NCBI GenBank assembly: GCA_930367205.1
Contig: OV884009.1
Span: forward strand, 106,723,189 to 106,787,188
DNA: 64,000 nt
Source of the DNA: Acanthosoma haemorrhoidale
Lineage: Eukaryota > Arthropoda > Insecta > Hemiptera > Acanthosomatidae
Direction of reading: 5' to 3'
In this document: piece after piece, positions 45,556 through 55,806 of the stretch
How positions within the stretch are numbered: the stretch's first letter is position 1
How the letters are laid out: each line of letters opens with the position of its first letter
Program-made: the position numbers and the translations under genes
The notes under the pieces: generated by a model
Databases searched by the model: none
Seen by the model: only the letters and a program-made list of their open reading frames with translations
Told to the model about the DNA's origin: nothing

Positions 45556-47089
45556 AAAAAAAAAAAAAAGAAAAGAAAAAGAAAGAAGTTGAGCCAAAAA
45601 CTTAATGTTTGGATTTTCTCGAAAATTTGTATTTATGGGTTTTTGGGGTGCTAAAAACGAAAATAAACATTGTTTCTTGTTTAAAAAATATTTTCACCCA
45701 CTTGGCTGGATTACTGTCAAATATTTTTTTATAGAGGCAGCACGTCTAAAAAAACAACTTAACTGCTTGTTGTAACCCTTTGAATTTATAGTAATTCTTG
45801 ATTTCTTAGAACGGCAAAAGGATGTTACATTTGTATAAAAATTGTTCACAAATGAAAATAGCTATTGCAATGGACCATTTAAAACATATTTTGGGAAAAT
45901 ATCGAAAAATAATATTATTGGCTTAAAATTTTGACATTCCATCCATTTTTATTTTTGGTAAGGAGACCAATGGCAACTTATTCAATCCACACCTAATTCA
46001 ACAGGGCTCTTGAAAACTGTTAGCTACACCTAGTGTCCCCAATCAGGTCTTCGCAACGGAGCTTTATATGGTATTTTGTTTTGTTAATTTTGTTGTGAAA
46101 AGAGTACAAATTAACCTCTACAAAGTTGAATTTCTACAAAATTTAGACTAGTTATGAAGGTTTAAGTGAAATAAAAGACATTGACGAAAACAATTCGCTC
46201 AACCCTGGTAAGTCTAGCCATAAAATCATTATTTTTCGATTGGGACAAACATTTGTATTCATTAGTTTTTTATGGGCGCTTAAAACGAATACTAACTTGT
46301 TTTTTATTTCCTAAAAAAGTTACTTTACTTAAAGCATATCATGATGTTTCTAAATTTTCAATAAGGTATGGTTATTCAATACAATTTAGCATATTTTTTT
46401 GATATTCTACATTAAAAAATACCGGTTGATGTATGATAACCTTATATTACTCAAATCCTTGATTTGACCATGACCCATACCTATAATACAAGATTAAAGC
46501 GGACGTGGCCTCGAAGACATTGGGTTATTGGGAGTTCCGGCGCTATTTATTTTTCTTCCCTCGCCTCCTTAGCCCTTGCGACTCTCCTGCTCTCTCTTAG
46601 GCGTCACTGGCAAAGATGTCAATAAAATGAGTGTGAAAGAAAGGATCTCTCCGATTTCTGTCTTCTCCGTAGCCGGGGAATTATCAGCATTGGTGGACTA
46701 TGTAATATTAGCCCAACAAACAACAGTACATGACCTTATTGTTGTATGGAAGCAGGTGATATATGCTTATTGCAGGTGTCATCTCCATTGTGTGAGTGAT
46801 TGCTATCATTGGTATTAATAGAAGAGCTAATCGGTTTGGTAATAAGGTGCTCCATTGTTCCTTAAGCCTGTGTGGCATCTCTCCATCTAGCCTCCTTTCT
46901 ACCAGTCATCTCCACACCTTTCACTCCCATCTATAATGGCTAGTTGGCCCTTCCTCGGTCCTTGAGGTGGTAGCCTTTTTCAAAAATAGCATTATACAAT
47001 AATCGGTGGCCTCCTATTATATTTTTTATCATGCTCCCGTTTCATTTTTTGTGTTTAGATGGATTATCAAATAAATTTTGTATATATAA

Positions 47090-47890
47090 CTTCTTTATTG
47101 TGCTAAAATTACAATCTGCCTTATTAGGCAATAAGTAATTGAGATAAATGCTCTCATTCATATCACCATATTATCATTCATACAATATTTACAGACAGCC
47201 CAGAGGCTTACCAAATCCATATGTTTGTCACCTCCATCGTATACGAAAGAGGAAGCAGTCTTGGGAAGTCCCCCACGCTCCTCCGTCAGCCGCGTCACCG
47301 GATACGAGCCAGTGAATGTTGACCAAGAGCGCGATAGCCACAGACGCTCAGAACATGATTGGAGAAACTGGCCATTGCGAGGACTCCTACTTTCACAAGG
47401 CCTTAGGCTTTAGTCTCCGAAACGGATTATAGGGATGAGTGGTGCAGTGCAATCCCTAGCACAGTAGAGGATTAGAGTGGTTGGATAGGTTACTATGGAA
47501 TTTCATGAATTTGGAAGGGATGAGTTCAAAAATTTAGGGTATATTTAGCTCGTTATGAAGGGTTTTGTTGCTGACGCAATAATGGGCATTTACTATTGTT
47601 CTCAGAACTTTCGATTGAAAGGATTGGAAACGCTTGATTGACGTTCGACTTTTTTGCTGTCCCCCATAGCTCTGTTCTGTGTGCCACGGTTGGCTTTAGT
47701 ATAATTTTGTAGATTAGTAATTTATTTTCTATTGAAAGATGGGAGACTTCGAAGTAGTCTGTACATTTGTCCAAAGCGTCTGTTCTTGTCTTTTTAGCCT
47801 CGTATGTGGGTTCCATGTCAGCCTTTTGTCGAGATGGACGCCTGAGTACCGTACTGTCTCATATATAGGAAGAGGAATAGAATTAAAAAA
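47090..47890 (-). mobile_element. 5'-truncated Jockey-type LINE copy
   Basis: Same subfamily and orientation as 44690-45555. Positions 47353-47521 are identical to 44953-45121 (offset exactly 2400). On the minus strand, VSHLSIENKLLIYKIILKPT and HRTELWGTAKKSNVNQ are readable. The 5' break occurs near 47890, next to an A-run also present in the sister copy (about 45488-45500). Confidence 0.85.
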
Positions 47891-50290
47891 AAAAACTATT
47901 GGAAAATGGTTAAAAAATGATTCGAAGATCTTGTGCGAAACCTGTACTGCCGGATCCGGATTGTCTTTGAAATGTCAAATGGATTAAATCGCTTTAACAC
48001 AAGCTATCGTAAGAGAAGCACATACCACATTCGGATAAAACAGGCGGAACTTGTTCGAATTAAATGTTGGTACATTCCTGTACAATTTATTTGGAATTTA
48101 TCACATTATCTATTTATTATTTTTCATAATTTATAAGTTTTGGTTTGGCTCCATAATTGTAGTTGGTTGGTGGCAGTTGAGAACTGGTCTCGTTTGGGCG
48201 CCGATAGTCATGAGTTGCTTCTGTTACCGTCCAACCTAGTTTATAATCAATGGTGACGTCAGCCCGCAAGAATTTCAGCCATGTTCTTCTTTACAGGAAT
48301 GCTTGATAGTGAAGGATTTGCAGTGGACCAAGGAATCACGAATGCAGTAAGGACAACCATAAATGAATAGTCCGTTATTGGCTGAGTAGCTAGCTACTGC
48401 TTAACAGTGAATAGCGAAGCGATGACTAACCTCTGGCATCTTGATCACTCAGCTTGCGTTTGCCCACTAACATCCATTGTCTGTCTGTACTCTCCCTATT
48501 ATAAACATAATTATTTTTGGGCTAGAATACAAACACGGGAAGTACTGATAATTGATCAGTTTTAAGGTTTATCATGAGGTACCATCTCAGAAGGAATTTA
48601 GGGTATAAACTTTTGAGAAGCAAGAATACAAATTGCGTAACTAGTCCCTACTTAAATTGAGGGTGAAAAAGCAGTACGACTTTAATGGTAGGTTCCCTCG
48701 GGTGTGGGATTGTAATAATCACGAAAATGAGTACTATTGATACAATTAATATGGATTAAGGGAATTAATTTTATTAAAATTGAACCGTTCACCCGAATTG
48801 TATAGACAAAATTAATTTTAGTGTAATTAATTTTCTTAAGCCGTCCGCATTAGGTGTATCATAATACTCACTTTCGTAATTCACGCCCCGGTATAACACC
48901 ATCCCTATTCTATCTACTCTCCAACTACTTTTGGTTCAGCCTCTGTCATATATACACCATTTAATTGTTGGCTGAATAATTATCATTTATTGTAATATCT
49001 TTGGAATCTGTTGACGGCGGTAGTATGTTTTTTTTTTTAATTTCAATTTCAATTTTTCTTGTACGCTTGTATTTCATCATTTATCATTTTGTAATTTAAT
49101 AAAAAGAAAAGGAAAATTCTTGTACCCATTTGAAAAGGTGTAGAGATTTGTTTTCTCAAAAGTGAGAAACCGCTCCTCCTCACCACATAATCTATTTTGA
49201 GTTACCTTCTTTAATGTGCCATTAACCATGGGGAAAAAACAGAACTTATGAAGCAATCTATACCGCAATATTAATTTAAATTAAAAATAAAACTTTACAC
49301 CACCTCGATGTAGTGAGTCGGCGAACAAGCCAGTTATCAACAAAGTGAAACACATAAGAGCTTTTTTTTTCTTAAGGAAGCTGTAAGCATAATGCAGAAT
49401 AAAAATAAAATGGTGTATGAAGAAGAGTTTTTGGCTACTTTTTGAAAATGTTTCTAAATGTAAATTCTCAAATACCAAAACTCCCTGAATATTGATACAC
49501 GCCCCCCCCCCCTAATGATAGTACTTTTATTGCAAAATCTATTATATTCCTGATCAAACATTAAATTGTAACATTATTAATAATTATTATTTTCACGTGT
49601 GATCCCACAGGCCTGAAATTTACTAATTATTGGTGAAAGAGAAAACATAGTGACAGGAAAAATTGAAAGCCGGGACCTTAAGACCGGAGTTAATATGGAC
49701 CTTAATATGGAGTTAAAAATGAATGAAATGGGAATTGATGGTTATGATATACCGTTGCGAATGATGTGCCTTTGATGACGGGTTATTGTAGGTGACTAGA
49801 GGTCTACTCACCAAGTGCGTCATCTTTGCGTCACCTCTCCCTCATTCCGATCCGTTCTACCCCCGTAGTCATGTACCTCTTATACTCTCCTACCTCATCT
49901 CAGACATCTATTACAAGAATCCATTATAATCTATACCTTTTACTTCTACTTGAAAGTCCTCCAGACTTCCAACAGCTAAGTATGCATTGCTTAAAACTCA
50001 GCCAGTTACACATAAAAGTTATTGGAACATTCCAAATGGCAAATTAAAATGTCAATTTTTTATGTACGTCCTGTCGCTATGCTAGAAACCGATTCCAAAC
50101 TTTGAATGTAGAATCGACAGAACTGTTAGTACGTACGACATGGAAAGTTCCGTCAGTTCGGTGGAAGGGAAACCTGTATTACTTTAGTTTTAACTCAGAG
50201 CCTGTAGGAGTCGCCCCGTTAACTTTGTACAAAGAATAAAGATAAATAAACTTCCATTGCCTTATTTATTCAAATATATTGCGATTATAA

Positions 50291-50440
50291 AATGGAAAAG
50301 AATTTAAAAACGCCCATTATAAAGGCTTTGATTATGAAAATGAAACTAATCAACCAATATTAGTAAACATTAATATTTAGAACTAAAGGTTAAAATACTA
50401 GCCATGAAATTAAAAATTAAGTTAGTCCACGAGCAATAAT
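50291..50440. repeat. Direct repeat, first copy
   Basis: About 150 bp matching 50632-50800: ATTTAAAAAC, AAAGGCTTTGATTA, GAAACTAATCAACCA, TTAGTAAACATTAATATTTA, ATACTAGCCATGAAATTAA and AATTAAGTTAGT. Copies differ by small indels and substitutions. AT-rich and noncoding. Confidence 0.8.
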
Positions 50441-50631
50441 AAGGATACTATATATACAAGAATATACGTTTTGTACTTTTGGGAATATATCGTTTTAATG
50501 TATCTGTTTTGTAAAGGAATAGTGTATTAGCCGAGTGTTGTGCTGACAGGTAATCCAGCTGTCATCAATGTGCCCTAACCATTGTTGTGATAAAAAATGG
50601 CAGAAAGAAGGATGGAAAGTGGAAATTATAA

Positions 50632-50800
50632 AATGAAAATAATTTAAAAACAAGTCGCCCATCATAAATAAAGGCTTTGCTTTGATTACGAAAACGAAAC
50701 TAATCAACCATTAATAGTAATTAATTAGTAAACATTAATATTTAGAATTAAAAGTTACAATACTAGCCATGAAATTAATAATTAAGTTAGTGCACTAGCT
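50632..50800. repeat. Direct repeat, second copy
   Basis: Second copy of the 50291-50440 unit, about 340 bp downstream in the same orientation. It carries small insertions (CAAGTCGCCC, TTTGCTTTGATTACG, AGTAATTAATTAG). No coding content. Confidence 0.8.
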
Positions 50801-51475
50801 GGCAACGATAGACCCACGGAGAAATAGCCAAAAAATGAGACCCCTGAAGTCCGCAAATCCACACCCAGAGGGCCTGCCATTAATTTTATTATCAGCTTGG
50901 AGTAGTTCTAGCAGAAAGAAGTTTATTTTGTCTGGCATTAAAGCTATTCGATCTATAAATGAAACTAGTTGATCCGTCTATCAGTAGCCTAATTTTTTTC
51001 AAGTAACCTTTTAACTTCGATTATGAACTAAATTGTATTTGAATATATATGACCTGAAACAACGTGAGTTAAAACTTATAAACTGATGACCAAACTTTTT
51101 TTTTTCGACACTCGACCACAGAACAATGCCTTATCAAGATACTTCAGTTTTTGGAATAACTGGGGATTCTTTTTGCGTTATGGTCTTTAATAGCTAGAAG
51201 GGGGGGGGGCAAAATCAGAGCTTTAAATCTTTATCGGCTTCTCAATTGTAGAAATATTAAAAATTATCCAAACAAGATAGACTTTTTTAACCTTTAATTT
51301 ATTTTTCCTGCACTTCTCGTTACCATATATTAACAAAAATCTAATCAGCTTATTTCAATTATTCGTGTGACATTTTAGATGGATGAAACAGTTTTTACGG
51401 GTACCATCGTAAAGTAGGAAAAAAGGAAAATACAAGTGATTGGGTGTAGAAAGAAGGGCGTAGAGAAGACAAAGG

Positions 51476-51670
51476 CTATATAAGGAGAAGTGTTCCAATG
51501 TCCGCTTATGGTGCGTGGGCCGAACCCAGTCACCTCGGCCTCCGACCCACGGCTACCTACCTACCTGCCTACCTGTTGCTCTCGTCTGTCTCCACTGGGT
51601 ACCTTGAGCCGAACTTCTTCGTCCGTTCCTTCCATCGGCACCTCAAACCTACACTATGACATGTTCAACA
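51476..51670 (+). promoter_or_regulatory. Candidate TATA promoter with a GC-rich leader in the spectraplakin intron
   Basis: A TATA-like CTATATAAGG (51476-51485) is followed by about 180 bp of clearly GC-richer, CpG-containing sequence with two overlapping open frames (one from ATG at 51490, one beginning MSAYGAWAEPSHLGLRPTAT). It lies in the same orientation as the gene, between its two N-terminal exons. It may be a third alternative first exon (a GGTACC at about 51598 could act as a donor) or an unrelated remnant. No homology was recognised. Confidence 0.3.
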
Positions 51671-53592
51671 ATTAGAGCCATTTTGCTGGAAACTGCACAT
51701 TTTAAAAAACAACTAGGCGATCCGAAGGCATCTCACGGACATTAGTTTTATTTTTCTTCTTTTTTTCCTTAAATCAGAAACCCCTGTTCTCACCTGTATG
51801 TCTGTCTGACCCGACGATTGCGAATCTCCTGTTTGACCTATAAACATGAAATCGTATATCGAGATTTCATTTGATTAGTAGATAGATAGACGCACCTCTT
51901 TATTTATATAATATGTACAATGGATTTACCTATAAGGTAAATAGTTACACAATCAACTATGGAGTCATTCTGTTTCAAATTCTAAAGATAACATGTGTAC
52001 AGTTAGAGAAAAAACAATTATCCTCCTACTATGTCTAATAAATAAATTCATCTGTCTACGTTTTGTTATTCATTTACACAATTATAGATTCCAATTGAAT
52101 TTACAACTTTTCTAATTATATTCTATGTATTTCTTGTCCTATGTCCTAGTTCTATGTACTAAGAACGGAGACATAATATACAGTAGTAATTTAAATGAAT
52201 TGGTGGTGTGCGCATATACAACCGACTATTGTTCAACTGTGATTTGTGCTGACATGTTGCTTGATAAATTTATTATTAACTATCGGGTTCGATTCCCCCA
52301 AAGATTTTTATCTGAGGGCGAGAAAATGAGTAGGGAATGTGGTTGAAGAAAGGTCGAAAGGTTACGGCCTACCGCCGACTCACTCCCCATTATTTACCAT
52401 AAGTCATTTCTTTCAATATATTTATCGTATTATCTTATAGCTTTGGTTGACATCAGTTTTCGAAACGCGAGAATCTTCGCCAGACATTTCTCAAGACCAT
52501 ATAGTGCAACTGAAATGTGATGGCTGATGATCTGCTTAGATATTCCAAAAATAGTTTATAAATGCATAGGATGGCATATTTTATAAATACAAGAACGTAA
52601 TTAAAATTTTGTTTTTTTCAATATTTTACTGCAGCAATCAATACATAAGTATTATAAGCAGCATTTATGGCTCTAGTTTATAAGTGTCTTAAGTATTTGG
52701 GGGGGGGGGAGAAGCCTTTTTAGCCAAAACCACTTCACTTGACACAATATGACACAGAGCTCATAAGATCTAAATAGTTGGTTTGGAGGTTAAGAGGCCA
52801 GCCACTTCCGCCTTAATCGTCGCTTTGGGTTGCCGGGGATGAGGTGGGTTAATAGAGAGTTAGCATACGGATTAGGGTTGCCAGGGAGGCGGGAATGGAA
52901 GTCTTGCATAAATAGGAAGTTGAGATCAGCATGAAGGGTACGATAGTTGACATTGGCTATCTTACGGAGGATTCTGCAAATGTTGGTATTGAATGTGAAG
53001 GATATTGAAGGGCTCAAAACTCCTCCATATTTCAATTCTGTAGGACCAGGTAGGTTGGACTATAGTTGCGTAAATCAGTATCTTGTTGTCAATTGATATT
53101 GTCCATGGGACGTGATTTGAGGGCCCCCAAATGAGTTTCTAGTGAAGCCTAAGATAAGTAGTCTGGGATTTAGCAGGAATGGTTTCGTTTAACAGGAATA
53201 CTGGAAGGCAGGACGAGTGCCGGAGTGTGAAAATGGCATGGGAGGACTCAGCATTCACTTTTAATCTCCATTTGGAGATCCATATTTCTAGAAGGGCTAG
53301 GTGTTCCTGCAAAGCTTGGGGAGCGAGGATGGGGTCAGGATTGGAAGAGATGATGGTAGATATATCAAACGAGTATAGAAGGAACGAGATGGGTCTGAGA
53401 ACCCCACCCTGGGGGACACTGGCAAGTTGCAATAGTATGGTGTAGGTTACGCTGAAATAGCTTTCGGTCAGGTTTGACAGGATTATAAGGTAGTACGTAG
53501 AAGGAAGATTGTCCAGAGCATGCCTTGGTGCCATACTCGATCAAATGCCCGGGAGATGTCAAGAAATGCACATTTTCCTTCTTCTCAAATGA

Positions 53593-55806
53593 CCCAGAGG
53601 TTGGCCTGGGAGGCATCGTCACCCCATCGTCACCTAAAAATTCACAATCAAAATCCTTTACCTCAGTATCTCAAAGACCTAATCAAATCCAAACACCCCA
53701 GAACACTCAAAACACTCCAGAACAGTGTGGCAAAGATCCCGACATCCTGCTGATCGTCGCTCATACAATCAGTACTGCAGGCTTGTAAAGCGGCAATTGG
53801 CATCCTTCCGTTCCGATTCATTCAATTCCTATCTCTCCTCCCTGTCTACCAGGGACAACTCCCTGTGGAATGTAACTAAGAAAATCCTAAAATATCATCC
53901 TGTTTCACACCTACTCCGTCGTGATGACGGGTCCTGGGCGGCTTCGGATGGCGAGAGGGTGGAGGAATTTGCACTGCATCTTTCCCGTACTTTCACTCCT
54001 CATCTTACTCCTCAAAACAATAATCACCGTCCAACTGTCGAAGATTTTCTCACTTCACCTATCCCTCTCTCACTACCACCAAAAGCCTTTAACCCCTCTG
54101 AGGTTAAATATCTTCTGAAAAAATTACCTTACCGAAAATCTCCAGGATATGATCTTACTCCTCGAATCCTCCAACAACTTCCTCTTAAAGCCATAATCTT
54201 CCTAACCTATATATATAATTGCATTATCCGAACGACGCACTTTCCTCTCCTCTGGAAACATTCCATTGTTGTCCTATTCGCCTAACCCGGCAAACCACCC
54301 AATGACGCCTCATCCTACCGTCCAATTAGTCTACTCCCTATCCTCTCAAAAGTTTTTGAAAAACTCCTATTAAAACGCCTACTTCCAATTGTTGAATCCA
54401 AAAACCTTTACCCTACTCACCAGTTTGGTTTCCGCCAACGACATTCCACAGCTCAACAAGGCCTTCGCGTTGTTGATCACATATCCTCAGCCCTTGAAAC
54501 CAAACAGTATTGCACTGCTGCCTTTCTGGACATAGCTCAAGCTTTTGACGGGGTCTGGCACGCAGGTTTGCTTTACAAACCCAATGGAAATTTACCGCAA
54601 ACCCTATTCCTAATCCTACAATCCTACCTTTCAAACCGTTTCTTCCAAGTCCGCTGTGGTTTGGAATATTCTAACTACTATACCATTAAAACAGGAGTTC
54701 CACAGGGCAGCGTCCTGGGTCCCATCCTCTATAATCTATACACTGCTGATGTCCCCTCTACTACCAATACCTTCTTGGCAACATTCGCAGATGACACTGC
54801 AGTCTTGTCATCCCACTCAGACCCTGATATAGCATCCCAAAACCTTCAAAAACACCTTGACGAGATCGAGTATTGGTGCAACCAATGGCGAATCAAGGTA
54901 AATGAAGCAAAATGTTCCCACATAACCTTTACCCTCTGCCGCAAGTCCTTTCCGCTAGTCTTTTTCAATTCGATTCCTCTCCCCGTATCGGAGACAGTAC
55001 GGTATTTAGGCTTCCATCTCGACAAAAGACTGACATGGAACCCACACACGAGACTAAAAAGACAAGAAAAGAACTAAACAGACGCTTTGGACAACTGTAC
55101 AGACTACTTCGAAGGACATCCCACCTCTCAATAGAAAACAAACTACTTATTTACAAGGTTATACTTAAGCCAATCTGGACATACGGAATAGAGCTATGGG
55201 GGACAGCCAAAAAGTCGAACATCAAGCGCATCCAATCCTTTCAATCAAAAGTCCTAAGAACAATAGTAAATGCCCCTTATTACGTCAGCAACAAAACCCT
55301 TCACAATGATCTGAATATACCCTATATTCTTGAACTCATCCCTTCCAAGTTCATTAAATTCCATGGTAACCTATCCAACCACCCTAATTCCCTAGCACAG
55401 TCATTGCACTGCACCACTCATTCCTATAATCCTCCTCGGAGACTTAAACGGCAGTGGCCTCGTGACCTGCTATAAATAAGTGACAGTGGGAGTCCTGGCA
55501 ATGGCCAGTTTCTCTAATAATGTCCTGAGCGTTTGTGGCTCTCGCGCTCTTGGTCAGCCTCCGCTGGCTCTTATCCAGTGACGCGGCTGGCGTGGGGGAC
55601 TCCATAGGACTCCGCTTCCTTCTTCGCATGCGAGGGAGGTGACAACCATGTGGACTTGGGGGGCCTCTGGGCTGTTTGTAAATATTGTATGAATGAGCGA
55701 GTGAATGATGAATTGTAAATATGGTATGAATGATGACACTTATCTCAATTACTCATTGCCTAATAAAAGGCAGATTGTAATTTTATCTTAATAAATTGTT
55801 GTTCTC
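53593..55806 (+). mobile_element. 5'-truncated Jockey-type LINE inserted in the minus-strand LINE
   Basis: Bounded by a perfect 10-bp duplication TCTCAAATGA (53583-53592 and 55807-55816). It begins after the endonuclease domain. The RT is readable with few lesions: RNDNSLWNVTKKIL-like start, SEVKYLLKKLPYRKSPGYDL, YRPISLLPILSKVFEKLLLK, HQFGFRQRHSTAQQ, AFLDIAQAFDGVWH, GVPQGSVLGPILYNLYTADV, TFADDTAVLSSH and YLGFHLDKRLTWNPHTRLKR. The C-terminal part in the next frame ends at 55473-55475 (LKRQWPRDLL). The 3' UTR ends AATAAATTGTTGTTC without a poly(A) run. It is the best-preserved copy of the subfamily seen at 44.7, 47.1 and 58.7 kb. Confidence 0.93.
53725..55475 (+). pseudogene. Reverse transcriptase (ORF2 part) of the nested LINE, three open pieces
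   Basis: Pieces 53725-54285, 54568-55077 and 54912-55475 together read through RT and the C-terminal region. A TAA at 54283-54285 comes just after SIVVLFA, where the family has IP-x-(P)KPGK. A short gap follows between DGVWHAGLLYK and PNGNLPQTLF (about 54560-54580), where the sequence looks deleted, and a frameshift lies near 55065-55080. The catalytic TFADD is intact. Confidence 0.88.

Noticed and set aside
52277..52345. tRNA-like GGGTTCGATTCCCC string
   Set aside because: It resembles a T-arm (B box), but no A box, acceptor stem or cloverleaf can be formed with the upstream 60-70 bases. At most a SINE remnant.
53365..53622. 85-codon minus-strand open frame beginning MTMPPRPTSGSF
   Set aside because: Its first codons lie in the nested plus-strand LINE and only the rest belongs to the minus-strand LINE. 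The frame crosses an insertion boundary and is not a gene start.
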